DNA of 64,000 bases from Lumbricus terrestris (GCA_949752735.1 OX457046.1:37517507-37581506), one strand, 5' to 3'. Numbered from the stretch's first letter, positions 56,701 to 62,420 are shown. The notes: generated by a model from the sequence alone, not told the origin. Numbers and translations are program-made.

Positions 56701-57426
56701 CTGACGTCAGCTCTCATTCTACGCAATCTAGCTCGTTATTCCTCTCTAGGTCGCAGGTATGTGGTTTTTCATATACATCTAGGTAACCTTCCTTCAGATC
56801 TGCGTATCCTTTTAACCATCTACATTCACGCTTTTACAAGCGCTTCAAAACTGCTCTTTGTCGCCAGAGTTGGGCCGGACGGGACGCTTTGTGAGAAAAA
56901 TACATACCTGAATGAATGTAATTGTTTACGTGTGGCTTACACTTCGTAATTTTGTAGATAAATCTCTTAGTCTAGCCCAGAGAGGTATGAAGCGTTGCTG
57001 ACCTTGGCATGGTAAAGAGTACTTAAGCAGTTGTGCATTAACGATGGGTTGGCTAAATTTTTAACTGAGTCTAGAGGCATTCTTATAAATTATAGTTGAA
57101 CACTTGTTTGGTGAGTATGTGCTAACCTTAAGTCAGCTTAGACATGCAGTGATGATAAATTGTTCAACGTTAGTTTATAATTTGCGTGCGGTTTGCTTGC
57201 GTGAAGACTGGCGTAATTTCTTAAGCATTACAATAGATTGCAACCATTGATTGGCTATTGTTTATTAACAATATTATCATGTTACTGACCGATGAGTGTG
57301 ATTTGTTTTTTGTTTTAAAACAGTCTGATAAAGCGGCACGAGAAGCACCTGGCCAACATTGCCTTCAGCGAAACCGAGTCTTCATCAGCCATCTCAAACT
57401 GTTTATGGGAACTGCAAGGACTCTAG
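20387..57426 (+). CDS. ARID2: ARID2 / BAF200, PBAF subunit; whole gene, 20 coding exons
   Basis: Nuclear AT-rich interaction domain protein 2, the signature DNA-binding subunit of the PBAF SWI/SNF chromatin remodeller. Joining 20 exons by GT-AG junctions with consistent phases gives 2190 residues (human ARID2 is 1835). Order: ARID domain (about 34-125, FLKDLRQFH to YLNAYERLHHFG); armadillo-like helical region (about 165-500, including SGLPNEVDFA, ITRNLSFEEEN and LALDTMANVA); RFX-type DNA-binding domain (about 580-655, DSEASACNWLQAQYE); long Ser/Asn/Gln-rich region with GQQGQ repeats (about 1650-1890); KKRK clusters (about 1966-1990); two C2H2 fingers (C2011/C2016/H2029/H2034 and C2045/C2050/H2063/H2068); and the family C-terminus TKHIHLTSALILRNLARYS to NCLWELQGL. 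Start ATG 20387 precedes the ARID with a short Ala-rich leader. The exon calls depend on reading splice sites by eye; exon 6 is the least certain. Confidence 0.92.
20651..20744 (+). CDS. ARID2: ARID2 coding exon 2
   Basis: Residues 46-77, ARID continued (IPRWPYIGGKSVDLYALY, TQLGGWEK). Acceptor TTGTAG, donor GTAGGT at 20745. Ends in phase 0. Confidence 0.92.
21370..21600. repeat. degenerate ~55-60 bp tandem repeat, ARID2 intron 2
   Basis: Three to four units containing GAGCATGCAAAATGTGAAA, CTGACTTGGAGCTGTTATTG and variants. Confidence 0.65.
22252..22745 (-). mobile_element. CR1/L2-like LINE 3' fragment
   Basis: On the - strand it encodes a reverse-transcriptase C-terminal tail (ERVHRAAARLFGGF, LHWVPFPKRISFRIASLVWR, LSGWAPSYLCEL), then the 3' tail GCGCTATATAAATT ending in TTGA repeats. 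It is truncated upstream, as is usual for LINEs. Confidence 0.85.
23311..23425 (-). mobile_element. CR1/L2-like LINE 3' tail
   Basis: GAATGAATGAATG run with a TATATAGCACTCCTTCAAG-type tail and CTACTCAGAGGTGCTC, in minus orientation. Confidence 0.7.
23636..23900 (-). mobile_element. RTE-like LINE 3' fragment
   Basis: Reverse complement encodes WIDDIRDWCKQ, matching WLDDITDWCENN of 32590-33082, followed by GGGCTTTCGGCCCATGGAC and a GATGATGATGA tail. Confidence 0.65.
24155..24235 (-). mobile_element. CR1/L2-like LINE 3' tail
   Basis: ATTCATTCATTC, TATATAGCGCCTCTTCAAGG and CTACTCAGAGGCGC in minus orientation. Confidence 0.7.
24965..25712 (+). mobile_element. Helitron-like non-autonomous element
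   Basis: The 3' end has the hairpin CCCGG-GCAACG-CCGGG (25686-25700), nine bases upstream of a terminal CTAG (25709-25712) followed by T. The proposed 5' end is TCTATAGG at 24965 preceded by A, giving the A-T target expected for Helitrons. CCCGGGC-type words recur internally at 25518, 25637 and 25686. No Rep/helicase frame. The 3' end is well supported, the 5' end less so. Confidence 0.65.
26371..26640 (+). mobile_element. tRNA-derived SINE, type 2
   Basis: Box A TAGCGTAGTGG (26390-26400) and box B GGTTCGAATCC (26434-26444) have tRNA-like spacing, followed by a body with CAGTGGGAAGATAAGTTGGC. Related body pieces: 30160-30270, 36540-36745, 47640-47775 (inverted) and 23960-24035 (inverted). 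Confidence 0.8.
26900..26990. repeat. (ATT)n / (GTT)n microsatellite
   Basis: ATT and GTT trinucleotide runs in ARID2 intron 2. Confidence 0.9.
27418..27540 (+). mobile_element. LINE reverse-transcriptase C-terminal remnant
   Basis: Encodes NKWNSLPLTIH and MSIKSHLFRTVR, the WNSLP...FK..LK..LF ending of CR1/L2-like reverse transcriptases. An oppositely oriented tail (TATAGCGCC) lies at 27190-27200, so two fragments abut. Confidence 0.65.
28005..29310. repeat. 45-bp minisatellite, open in all six frames
   Basis: About 29 units of 45 bases (TGCCTGTGTCCCATCTTCTG plus TCTGCTTCCCTCTGCCTG and more). Variants CCCAT/CCAAT and CTTCCC/CTTCTC often alternate as 90-bp dimers. Since 45 is divisible by three and the unit lacks stops, every frame stays open for hundreds of codons. 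It lies in ARID2 intron 2 and is not a gene. Confidence 0.95.
29690..29904 (-). mobile_element. tRNA-derived SINE, type 1
   Basis: In minus orientation: GGGGCGCGGTGGTGTAGTGG with box A TGGTGTAGTGG, a box B region GGTTCGAGGTTCGAATC, a body CCTTGGGCAAGTCCTTCACT, and the LINE-like tail GAGCGCCTCTGAGTAGAGTG then GGGGCGCTATAGCAAGTGC. Nearly full length. Confidence 0.9.
30025..30115 (-). mobile_element. LINE-type 3' tail fragment
   Basis: TATATGGCGCGTCTCTTCAA and AGGCTACTTGGAAGCGCTCC match the fragment at 43432-43545. Confidence 0.55.
30537..30712. repeat. (GAAT)n and (GAT)n microsatellites upstream of exon 3
   Basis: GAATGAATGGATGAATG repeats at 30537-30620, then GATGATGATGACGAC at 30661-30710, ending about 35 bases before exon 3. 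Confidence 0.9.
30747..30844 (+). CDS. ARID2: ARID2 coding exon 3
   Basis: Residues 78-110, ARID helices (SWVDIQEKFGIPLSCGNADY, ALRQIYIR). Acceptor CCGTAG, donor GTGAGT at 30845. The preceding 10-kb intron is mostly repeats. Confidence 0.93.
30965..31200. repeat. interrupted (GT)n microsatellite
   Basis: TGTGTG tracts with AT-containing interruptions just inside intron 3. Confidence 0.88.
31864..32063 (-). mobile_element. tRNA-derived SINE, type 1
   Basis: Same family as 29690-29904 in minus orientation; both A- and B-box regions and the tail are recognisable, with scattered differences. Confidence 0.88.
32085..32200 (+). repeat. TTTAACGACAC repeat, copy 3
   Basis: GTGGTTTAACGCCACTG, CCCCTCCTCCTTTATCCAGG and TTTGGGACTGGCACTGGCAG. 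Confidence 0.7.
32590..33082 (+). mobile_element. RTE-like LINE 3' end with (GAT)n tail
   Basis: Broken frames encode LLYACETWTLCKRDTNKLLA, FEMRCYTRILHIR, then FGHVCRMGNERLIKQTIFGM and GRPCREWLDDITDWC. This is the C-terminal region of a widespread non-LTR retrotransposon protein family. It ends in a GATGATGAT run (33036-33082) that looks like the element's own 3' tail. Confidence 0.85.
33296..35816 (+). repeat. three-copy tandem repeat, 840-bp unit
   Basis: Units start at about 33300, 34140 and 34980 with an exact period of 840. Read line against line, the copies differ at one site: G at 33511 against A at 34351 and 35191. No coding frame. Each unit carries an inverted TTTAACGACAC repeat near its right end and a segment also found at 18690-18860. 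It lies in ARID2 intron 3. Confidence 0.97.
36540..36745 (+). mobile_element. decayed type-2 SINE-like repeat
   Basis: A box-B-like GGGTTTAAATCC is followed by a body with GGTGAGGAAGAGGACTGATT, matching the body of 26371-26640. Confidence 0.5.
37570..37686. repeat. (ATC)n microsatellite
   Basis: Near-pure ATC run; the opposite strand reads as poly-Asp. Shorter ATC/GTC runs follow to about 37805. Confidence 0.96.
38049..38270 (+). mobile_element. tRNA-derived SINE, type 1
   Basis: Plus orientation: box A TGGTGTAGTGG, box B GGTTCGAATCC, CGCAATTGCTCAGCGCTTCG, and a tail GGGAGCGCCTCTGAGTAGAG then GGGCGCTATAACAAGTGCAC ending in ACAAACAAACAA. It ends about 125 bases before exon 4. Confidence 0.92.
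38394..38554 (+). CDS. ARID2: ARID2 coding exon 4
   Basis: Residues 110-164: end of the ARID (YLNAYERLHHFG) and the conserved YNYQQHNI motif. Acceptor CGCAG, donor GTAAAG at 38555. Confidence 0.92.
39018..39240 (-). mobile_element. tRNA-derived SINE, type 1
   Basis: Near full-length minus copy between exons 4 and 5, with tail, body and both promoter boxes. Confidence 0.92.
39383..39592 (+). CDS. ARID2: ARID2 coding exon 5
   Basis: Residues 164-234: start of the armadillo-like region (SLMSGLPNEVDFAVNICLLL). Acceptor TTTCAG, donor GTAAAG at 39593, chosen because it restores frame with exon 6. Confidence 0.9.
39637..39786 (+). mobile_element. hAT-like MITE (family B), complete
   Basis: Ends CATGGGCGGAGACCT and AGGTCTCCGCCCTTG; 150 bases; perfect 8-bp duplication CGTAAAAT (39629-39636 and 39787-39794). 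It begins 45 bases downstream of the exon 5 splice donor. Confidence 0.9.
39920..40164 (-). mobile_element. LINE-type 3' fragment, flanking a hAT insertion
   Basis: ATTCATTCATTC, AAAGCGCCCGCCCCTTC and ACTACTCGG-like tail words in minus orientation. It runs into the hAT element at 40173, and related sequence seems to resume at 41026. Confidence 0.5.
40173..41017. mobile_element. hAT non-autonomous element, 845 bp
   Basis: Termini CAGGGGTTCTCAAACTTT and AGTTTGAGAACCCCTG are inverted repeats. The perfect 8-bp duplication CCTTAAAC flanks them (40165-40172 and 41018-41025). GTACCCC-rich subterminal blocks occur at both ends. No transposase. It lies in ARID2 intron 5. Confidence 0.94.
41293..41345 (+). 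CDS. ARID2: ARID2 coding exon 6 (short)
   Basis: Residues 235-251 (ELALIWLISESRLNFLR), 53 bases. Acceptor TTTTAG, donor GTAAGT at 41346. Only this frame is open and it alone fits the phases of exons 5 and 7, but similarity to vertebrate ARID2 is weak here. Confidence 0.7.
41650..41872 (+). mobile_element. tRNA-derived SINE, type 1, 5' diverged
   Basis: Box B GGTTCGAATCC, CAAGTCCTTCACTCGCAATT and the tail are clear; the box A end is lost or diverged. Confidence 0.85.
42058..42515. repeat. 20-bp minisatellite upstream of exon 7
   Basis: About 23 units of TTTGATTGCTTGATTGGGAT with variants (GATAGC, TTAATTGG) recurring as a higher-order pattern. It ends about 20 bases before exon 7, so it reaches the polypyrimidine tract. 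Confidence 0.95.
42532..42604 (+). CDS. ARID2: ARID2 coding exon 7
   Basis: Residues 252-276 (FWNESVEDQSVKEL...), matching the FWKDIVDDNEVRDL region of the family. Acceptor TTCCAG. The donor GTTTCT at 42605 is weak but keeps phase. Minisatellites lie immediately on both sides. Confidence 0.85.
42625..42885. repeat. ~20-bp minisatellite downstream of exon 7
   Basis: Units of GATGACTGAAACTTGTTTCA with variants, beginning about 20 bases after the exon 7 donor. Confidence 0.9.
43268..43383 (+). CDS. ARID2: ARID2 coding exon 8
   Basis: Residues 276-314, ending GFGMEDHEAQRVIQ (family GINDIEGQRVLQ). Acceptor TTGCAG, donor GTTAGC at 43384. Confidence 0.9.
43432..43805 (-). mobile_element. CR1/L2-like LINE 3' fragment
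   Basis: The minus strand encodes a degenerate reverse-transcriptase C-terminus (TTYRVCALIRQCI, VADPTTWNDLQVTQ), then a GCGCTTCTACGCAG / GGTGCCATATA tail. It lies in ARID2 intron 8. Confidence 0.7.
43946..44022 (+). CDS. ARID2: ARID2 coding exon 9
   Basis: Residues 315-340 (LAVITRNLSFEEENLEPF...), highly conserved. Acceptor TTGCAG, donor GTCTGT at 44023. Confidence 0.92.
44671..44752 (+). CDS. ARID2: ARID2 coding exon 10
   Basis: Residues 340-367 (FIMLCAYNKHGCIRQLALDT...). Acceptor CTTTAG, donor GTAATT at 44753. Confidence 0.92.
45040..45305. repeat. degenerate ~36-bp tandem repeat, intron 10
   Basis: Repeated TTGATGATTAAGACAGTGAT and TTTGGTTTGGTGTT variants, about seven units. Confidence 0.85.
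45437..45533 (+). CDS. ARID2: ARID2 coding exon 11
   Basis: Residues 368-400 (EPVDCGMTLLVLKTVSSCLL), matching family [21 protein letters not shown]. Acceptor ACAAG, donor GTTAGT at 45534. Confidence 0.88.
45910..46119 (+). CDS. ARID2: ARID2 coding exon 12
   Basis: Residues 400-470, armadillo-like repeats (ALETLSRLCQMELNEEAICC, VSALETIYQLSEIG). Acceptor GACAG, donor GTCAGT at 46120. Confidence 0.92.
46135..46440. repeat. ~18-bp tandem repeat, intron 12
   Basis: Units of TTACCTTTTGCTTTTAATA and variants. Confidence 0.88.
47129..47374 (+). CDS. ARID2: ARID2 coding exon 13
   Basis: Residues 470-552: last armadillo-like helix (LVALLTLEAEAYGPS), then a Pro/Ala-rich linker. Acceptor TTCAG, donor GTGAGT at 47375. 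Confidence 0.9.
47410..47640. repeat. (GATGGT)n / (GAT)n tract, intron 13
   Basis: GATGATGATG and GGTGATGATG repeats with GACGAC interruptions. Confidence 0.9.
47640..47775 (-). mobile_element. type-2 SINE body fragment
   Basis: The inverse of GTTGGTGGGAAGAG then GTGAGGAAGAGGACTG matches the bodies at 26371-26640 and 36540-36745. Confidence 0.55.
47900..48158 (+). CDS. ARID2: ARID2 coding exon 14, RFX-like domain
   Basis: Residues 552-638. Contains VDSEASACNWLQAQYE and MDMYRKYVSTFG, the RFX-type DNA-binding segment of ARID2 proteins. Acceptor TTTCAG, donor GTGGGT at 48159. Confidence 0.92.
48181..48365. repeat. ~45-bp tandem repeat, intron 14
   Basis: About four units containing GGGGTAATACGGGGCATGTG and TTTTGCTGTCTTATG. 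Confidence 0.92.
48782..48897 (+). CDS. ARID2: ARID2 coding exon 15
   Basis: Residues 638-677: end of the RFX domain (RVAFPGVE) and VVYKGLTSRQ, corresponding to the family HVVGVKRR strand. Acceptor CTCCAG, donor GTCTCA at 48898. Confidence 0.85.
49262..49588. repeat. direct duplication flanking a family C fragment, intron 15
   Basis: GATGAACCAGTCCTCTTAGC and about 90 further bases recur 229 bases downstream with about 10 percent divergence. Between them, 49352-49463 matches the right part of the hAT-like family C element (ends CTAGCTACAGCCTTG). The second copy stops about 40 bases before exon 16. Confidence 0.75.
49631..53654 (+). CDS. ARID2: ARID2 coding exon 16, giant exon
   Basis: Residues 677-2018, over 60 percent of the protein in one 4024-base exon, as in vertebrate ARID2, where one very large exon encodes the low-complexity middle. 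Acidic/Ser-rich first half, Pro/Gln-rich second half, GQQGQ repeats, basic clusters AAKKRKP and SAKKRKKDDED, and the first finger's cysteines. Acceptor CTCCAG, donor GTACGT at 53655. Confidence 0.95.
52670..52790 (+). repeat. coding 27-bp minisatellite (GQQQGQVLV)
   Basis: Inside ARID2 exon 16, four near-identical 27-base units encode GQQQGQVLV. Looser GQ-rich repeats (MITQQGQ, QMITPQGQVG) continue to about 53160. Confidence 0.9.
53669..53726. repeat. (GA)n microsatellite beside the exon 16 donor
   Basis: GA run starting 14 bases after the GT of the exon 16 splice donor. Confidence 0.95.
54234..54474. mobile_element. palindromic MITE, intron 16
   Basis: Arms of roughly 110 bases are near-perfect inverted repeats around a spacer at about 54345-54365. 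The tips pair GACGCTCTATCAAAACCAGG with CCTGGTTTTTATAGAGTGCG. Exact ends and target duplication are unclear; a TA duplication is possible. Confidence 0.85.
54644..54785 (+). CDS. ARID2: ARID2 coding exon 17, zinc fingers
   Basis: Residues 2018-2065. Supplies H2029 and H2034 of finger 1 (LQHATKEH) and C2045, C2050 and H2063 of finger 2 (CEWAGCDGLKRQRWSFMTH). Acceptor TTTCAG, donor GTAGAG at 54786. Confidence 0.95.
54855..55063 (-). mobile_element. tRNA-derived SINE, type 1
   Basis: Minus-strand copy with tail, body and box B diverged (GGTTCAAATCC on the minus strand), in ARID2 intron 17. Confidence 0.82.
55470..55650 (+). mobile_element. LINE-type 3' fragment
   Basis: GGTTGGACTGGGAGCACCTC and CGAATAGCTTTCTTG resemble the tail of the fragment at 60418-60560. 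Confidence 0.5.
55739..55921 (+). CDS. ARID2: ARID2 coding exon 18
   Basis: Residues 2066-2126: last His of finger 2 (DRH), Pro/Ala-rich linker and NAALQAIRRFSARPPF. Acceptor GTGTAG, donor GTGGGT at 55922. Confidence 0.9.
56014..56055 (+). mobile_element. LINE 3' tail remnant
   Basis: ACCTTGAAGGGGCGCTATAT then AAATTACGGTTGATTGA, the tail shared by LINE and SINE copies. Confidence 0.65.
56205..56335 (+). mobile_element. CR1/L2-like LINE 3' fragment
   Basis: GGGAGCACTTCTGAGTAGTT then CCTTGAATAGATCAAATATA. Confidence 0.6.
56665..56756 (+). CDS. ARID2: ARID2 coding exon 19
   Basis: Residues 2127-2157 (TKHIHLTSALILRNLARYS), the conserved C-terminal [20 protein letters not shown] motif. Acceptor GTTAG, donor GTATGT at 56757. 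Confidence 0.95.
57324..57426 (+). CDS. ARID2: ARID2 coding exon 20, terminal
   Basis: Residues 2157-2190 (SLIKRHEKHLANIAFSETES to LWELQGL) then TAG at 57424-57426. Matches the family C-terminus [20 protein letters not shown] to CLYELN. Acceptor AACAG. Confidence 0.95.
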
Positions 57427-59040
57427 CAAATCTCTCGTTGCCTTCAACTCTCGAATCTTCTTTAGCGTAAAGACTGCTGCTGCGGCGACGGCGTTAAACC
57501 TTACACTTCAGTCTTCTACTTTAACAGCTGCTCCAACTCTCGACGCTGCCGTCTGCTCGTAAACTGCCTTACAACGCAATCGGGTCGAGGGCAGCCGTTT
57601 CATTTACTTCTTCCCTCAAGGACCAAGGTCTGCGACCGAACCACATCCGCCGGTGGACGCTTCGAAGATAACTGCGTAGAGTTTGAACCGTTAACCCTCT
57701 GCCTACCAAACGGTGAATCGTATTCCCCGCGGTCGGTGAAGGGTTGAACTGTGGGCCACCGAAACTGTGTACATATCTTCGGAATCTAGCTTTCAGGGCG
57801 AAATCGTTTTTGACAGTTGAGAGAAGTAGGTGTTTACGTTTTTCGAGAGGATTGTAGTAGGGATCGAAGTGGACGTTGTTGGCAAGAGAAAGCAGAGCTG
57901 TGCAGTGGCAGTTTCTCTCGCGCCGGGATCTTGGCCAGTCCTTTGTGCCTGAAAGATTTGTGACAGTTTTTGTGCTTGTTCAGTTTCTCACGAGCATTCC
58001 GTGGTTTTAATTCAGTTAAAGCGGCAGCTACGCTGGTGAGTGCGGCAGAGGGGAGATGCTGACCTGGGAAATGGACGTGTTTTTCGTGTGGCAGCCGTAG
58101 GTATTAATTAAGCACCGTCGGAATTGGTTGTGGCTTTTTTTCTGTTCAACTACTTTGTCCTGTTGCACATCATTTCAAAGCTGTTTAAACGTCAGTCGGC
58201 TGTAGTATGGCAAGTAATTTATGCGTAGAAAAGTCCGTGGCATTTTAGGGAGTTATTCTGGATTCTTTTAGTTGTTTCGTTAAGGTTTTAGCGTAAGACG
58301 GGCCACTGCCATTCCACAGCCCTTGTATCGATGGTAAAGTTTTGGCGTTAGGTGATGGGCACATCTGCAAGAGTAGCCTAAAGTCCACCATGCATTTCAA
58401 CATTACGAAACGAAATTCAGCACTAAAACGTAGACAGGAAAACTGCCAGCTCTAGACGAGTTTAATCTTAGAAATTCAGTGAGTTGTTGATATAAAAACT
58501 CCCTAAAATGCTGAAGATATCCAAAACGTACCTGATATCGTATCTCCACTTTATATGAACCAAAAGTTTATTCTTCTCCAGCATTTGCCTATTAAAGAAC
58601 CTTAGGATATAACATTGTTTTCTTACTGAAATTTTTTAGCGTTATCGTTTGCCCTAAAAACTGCAATACAAATTTAGTGTTCATGGCGATGAACTTACGC
58701 ATGTTGTTTTAGACAAATTTACAAGTTCAACAATTGAAGGATGTAATGACAACTGCATTACCAAGGTAAATAAATCGAAAATGCAGTACGTCATTTTACT
58801 GAATACTTTCACATTGAACCACTCATTCAGGGTTGATGCAAACCTATCTGAAGTTGAAATATTTTGAATGACTTGTACGATTATGTTTGTGTTATTTTGT
58901 TAACATACATGTTGAAATTTGGGACTTTTTGCACTTTGTTCGAAGTTTCTTTAAAACAATTGACTTCCATCATTCGTATGGCATGTTCTGTTTTCGAATA
59001 ACATACATGTAGGAATATAAATGTAGTCCATGATTTCTTG
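57427..59040 (+). other. probable ARID2 3' UTR, then unassigned DNA
   Basis: Non-coding and free of recognisable repeats. The first canonical poly(A) signal noticed is AATAAA at 58769-58774, which would give a 3' UTR of about 1.35 kb; the true end is unverified. Confidence 0.4.
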
Positions 59041-59044
59041 TACC

Positions 59045-59275
59045 ATTCAATCAATCAATCGTAATTTATATAGTGCCCCTTCAAGGTACTACTCAGAGGC
59101 GCTCCAGATCAAGCGAAAAAAACAGTCTTCAACAGTTTGTGAAATTGAGAACAGCTTGGGAGGTGTCGCATGGTCAAGGGAGGTCCATTCCAGTTTGTTG
59201 GACCAACTACAAAAAATTAACGCCTCTGCATTGTTGCAGAGCGAGTGAAAGGAACCATTAAGTCACCATTGTCAT
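59045..59275 (-). mobile_element. CR1/L2-like LINE 3' fragment
   Basis: Starts with CAATCAATCAATCG and TATATAGTGCCCCTTCAAGG, then GCTTGGGAGGTGTCGCATGG, closely matching 22252-22450. Confidence 0.85.
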
Positions 59276-59605
59276 ATTAGCTCTGGAAGTTCGAACCCTG
59301 AATTATTATTTCCTATAAATACTTCCTCCTCTGCTGCCCATCTGAGCATCACCATTTCTGGTTATCAACCTATCCTATCAAATCTGTAGATTTATATAGC
59401 ACCTCGCAAAATGATTAGTCGGAGGCGCTCCTGGCACGGAAGATACAAGGGAAAAGAAATACCATTAAAGAATAATTCTGAAAGAGCTGTATTATGCCAA
59501 ACAAATTTTCTTAGAGGGCAATGGCCTCTGTTGTCATAAGCCCTAGTCAAATCTGGATCCATCCATCTTTAAAGAATGAAACTGGTGATGAAAAATGAGT
59601 CATTA

Positions 59606-59812
59606 CAGGGCTGTTTTTAAGGAATTTTTAGAACTGCACATCCTCTTCTCTCCTTTCTCATCCTCCATGGTAAATTACTCCCAATCTGAGGAAAATTACC
59701 TATTTTTAACTGGTTTTAACTGCATGGAATGTAACGGAAGTGCTTCTACAACTGAATGAATCCATTTAGAACTGCACATTTTGTGAACTGCACGTTAAAA
59801 AGCCCCCACCCG
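59606..59812 (+). mobile_element. hAT-like MITE (family A), uninterrupted copy
   Basis: CAGGGCTGTTTTTAAGGAAT to ACTGCACGTTAAAAAGC matches 12661-12864 throughout. The perfect 8-bp duplication AGTCATTA flanks it (59598-59605 and 59813-59820). Confidence 0.85.
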
Positions 59813-60417
59813 AGTCATTATTTTATCCATTAGTGATGGAGGAAGGTTACAAATGCAACATATGAATCCATGGGCACCTGCAGAAATATTTACACGAGGG
59901 GCAAAACACAACAGTCACAGATAAATGTTTTTAGTAATAGCTCGAACTATGCAAGACAATCTTGAGGTGATTAAGAACTTGCGTTTTTTCATTGAAGTTT
60001 CTGAATGCAAATTTCTCAGGTTCAGTTTCCGTATCATTAGTGATTTAGGTTGGGGAACTTTGTTAAAAACGAATCAGTTAAAAATTAGTGCCAATTTCCT
60101 GGCCCCTGTGTACAGGCGCCCATGTACAAATTCCCGACACACAAAGAATGATACAATGGAAACGCATGGGTTAAATTATTCCATGGTCAAATAATTATTA
60201 ATTAGCATTTTTACAGTGCTGGTTGTCTAATGCACAAGGCATCAAATGATGCAGCAACACGAAGCTGCAATCCCTTTAATGTCTTACAGACATTAATGGG
60301 ATTGGGATCTGTAAGAGAAATCACAAAACAGAGAATGGACCATCAGACTTTAATAGCAAATATTTACAACTTTTATACGACCACTGCAGTAGAAAAACAA
60401 ATTGTTGCAGGACCTTG

Positions 60418-60560
60418 ACCTGGAGCGGCCTCCATAATACTCTGCCCCTTTCTGGAACTCCTCGGGCATTCCACTCTCATCTTAAAAGTTTTAGTTGGCT
60501 GTGCTGGGGTTGGGAGCACCTCCGAGTAGTCCCTTGAAGAGGAGCTATACAAATTCCTGT
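60418..60560 (+). mobile_element. CR1/L2-like LINE 3' fragment
   Basis: GGGTTGGGAGCACCTCCGAG, TAGTCCCTTGAAGAGGAGCT and a terminal AATGAATAAATGAATG. Confidence 0.7.
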
Positions 60561-60572
60561 AATGAATAAATG

Positions 60573-60979
60573 AATGGGCGGAGACTTAGGGAGGGGACAG
60601 ATCCCATAAATGTTTGTGAAAGGGGAACCGTCCATGCATTTGTTCCACCCCAATACATGGACGCATGGCATGGTTAATATACTGGTAACGTTACCAGAAG
60701 AGATTTTCGAGCAAATGGCAGAGAAAAATAGTCTATTTTGAGGAAATTTCGACCAAACGACTAAAAAAGTCATCAACTATTTTTGGCAGGGAAAATGGTC
60801 TGTTTTGAGGAAATTTCTACCAAATGACTAAAAAAAAGTCGTCAAAAAAGTTCGTACATGAAAATGAAAAATGTCGTCGGTCGGCGACTCAGCCGTCCAC
60901 CCAAAATGTCACACCTTGGCGATTGTCCTTCTGCCGCTCGTTTGTCCCACCCAACTTCTAGAGCAAGTCTCCGCCTATG
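60573..60979 (+). mobile_element. hAT-like MITE (family B), long copy
   Basis: Ends AATGGGCGGAGACTT and AAGTCTCCGCCTATG; 407 bases; flanks AATAAATG and AATGAATG agree at seven of eight bases. An internal segment (GACTAAAAAAGTC, TTTTGGCAGGGAAAATGGTC) is duplicated in tandem. Confidence 0.78.
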
Positions 60980-60999
60980 AATGAATGCAGCAATCAACG

Positions 61000-62045
61000 G
61001 TTTACTGCTGGTCAGAACTGCAATCTAGAGTCGGTCCGGTAGATGGCACACACCACAGCACATAGGTGATCAGCTCAGACGTTAGCAAGCAGCCAACATC
61101 TATTTCAAGGACTTTATTTACGCAATCTTAAAAACAACAACATTTTAAAAATATTTATTATTCCATCGTTGCCAATTTCTCTTGCACAAAAGGACATTGT
61201 ATGCGAAAACTGTTTTTTTTTGCAAAAGAATTTCAACTTTAACAGTACTTAACAATGAAACGACGATCTTGATTTATGCAGTGTTTCAACTTTCGGGTGT
61301 TGAATGTTGATCACAACCATTTGATATTCGTCCAGAATGACTTGGTTCTTCTGCCTGTACGCATCTTGCCTTCTTGTATTTCATCAGCTAAAACTTCAGA
61401 ACTGTATTACAGCTAATCAATGCAAGATAAATTAGCATTAAATTAGCATAAATTAGCATGCGTTCATATCATTCAACGACTTACCTTTTTGATGATTTAT
61501 CCAACTTAGGAAATGTCCATCAAAAACTTACCTTTGGTACAAAACAGTTTGCTGTGTTACACACTTGCTTCTCGGACATTTCCTGTTTTTCAAGTGTGGA
61601 GACTAACAATTTGTGGCTCTACTAAGTCGTTTTTTTCTTTTAAAACAAGAGAAGTTAATTTTCTGTTCTATTAGACTGCCGTTGCAACAGTTGGCATCCT
61701 ACTGATTGTTGGCACGCTGTCACCTTCTGGCATTAGTTAGTTCCTTATACAATATACAGGTTATCACAAAATACCCAACTGTCACATGCAAGGGGATTGG
61801 GGCCAGGAGTAAAATACTGGAAAATAAAATGCAGTATATGCAACATCTGGTGGTTTCAATGGGAAATAGCCAAAGAGCAAGACAGATAGCTGAAAAAGAT
61901 ATACTGGTCATTAAAAACCTACCATGTAGAATGTACGAGCAAACCTACAACTTAAAATGCCTTATTGCAGCAATTATTTACTCTAAACTTTTAACTAATC
62001 TACTTCGATGTGCACAATTAATTGCTTTGATTTATGAGAAGCATA

Positions 62046-62083
<38 letters not shown>

Positions 62084-62420
62084 GCATAAATATATTGTGT
62101 GGAAGAGATCATACTACTATTCACCATGCTTGCCGACAGCTTGAACCTGCAATGCAACCAACCAGAGCACTGAATGCTTCCAAATTCTTTGCCACTCAAC
62201 AAGTGTTACATAAGTTTAACCGTATAAAAAGCAGTAATTAATCAAACGTTTGACAATATGTTAAACTTCAAACAATTCTGCCAACACACATCCAGAGAAA
62301 CGATCAGCCTACCAAAACCATGTCTCTAGTTTAGATTGGTGCCTGGATGGTCTCTTGTTGGCAAGTAATGCAAATCTTCAATGTATCTCCAGTTATCCTA
62401 AAGATTCTGTCATCCATGTA
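61000..62420. other. AT-rich stretch, no gene recognised
   Basis: Reading frames at 61706-62083 and on the minus strand near 62331-62582 encode nothing I recognise. A (TCAA)n run lies at 62051-62082, in the style of LINE tails, so part may be a decayed retroelement. Confidence 0.35.

Noticed and set aside
59925..60194. 89-codon frame beginning MFLVIARTMQ
   Set aside because: No recognisable domain or splice signals; could not be linked to any gene.
61706..62083. 125-codon frame ending in NQSINQSINQ
   Set aside because: Ends in a TCAA repeat resembling a LINE tail; no domain recognised.
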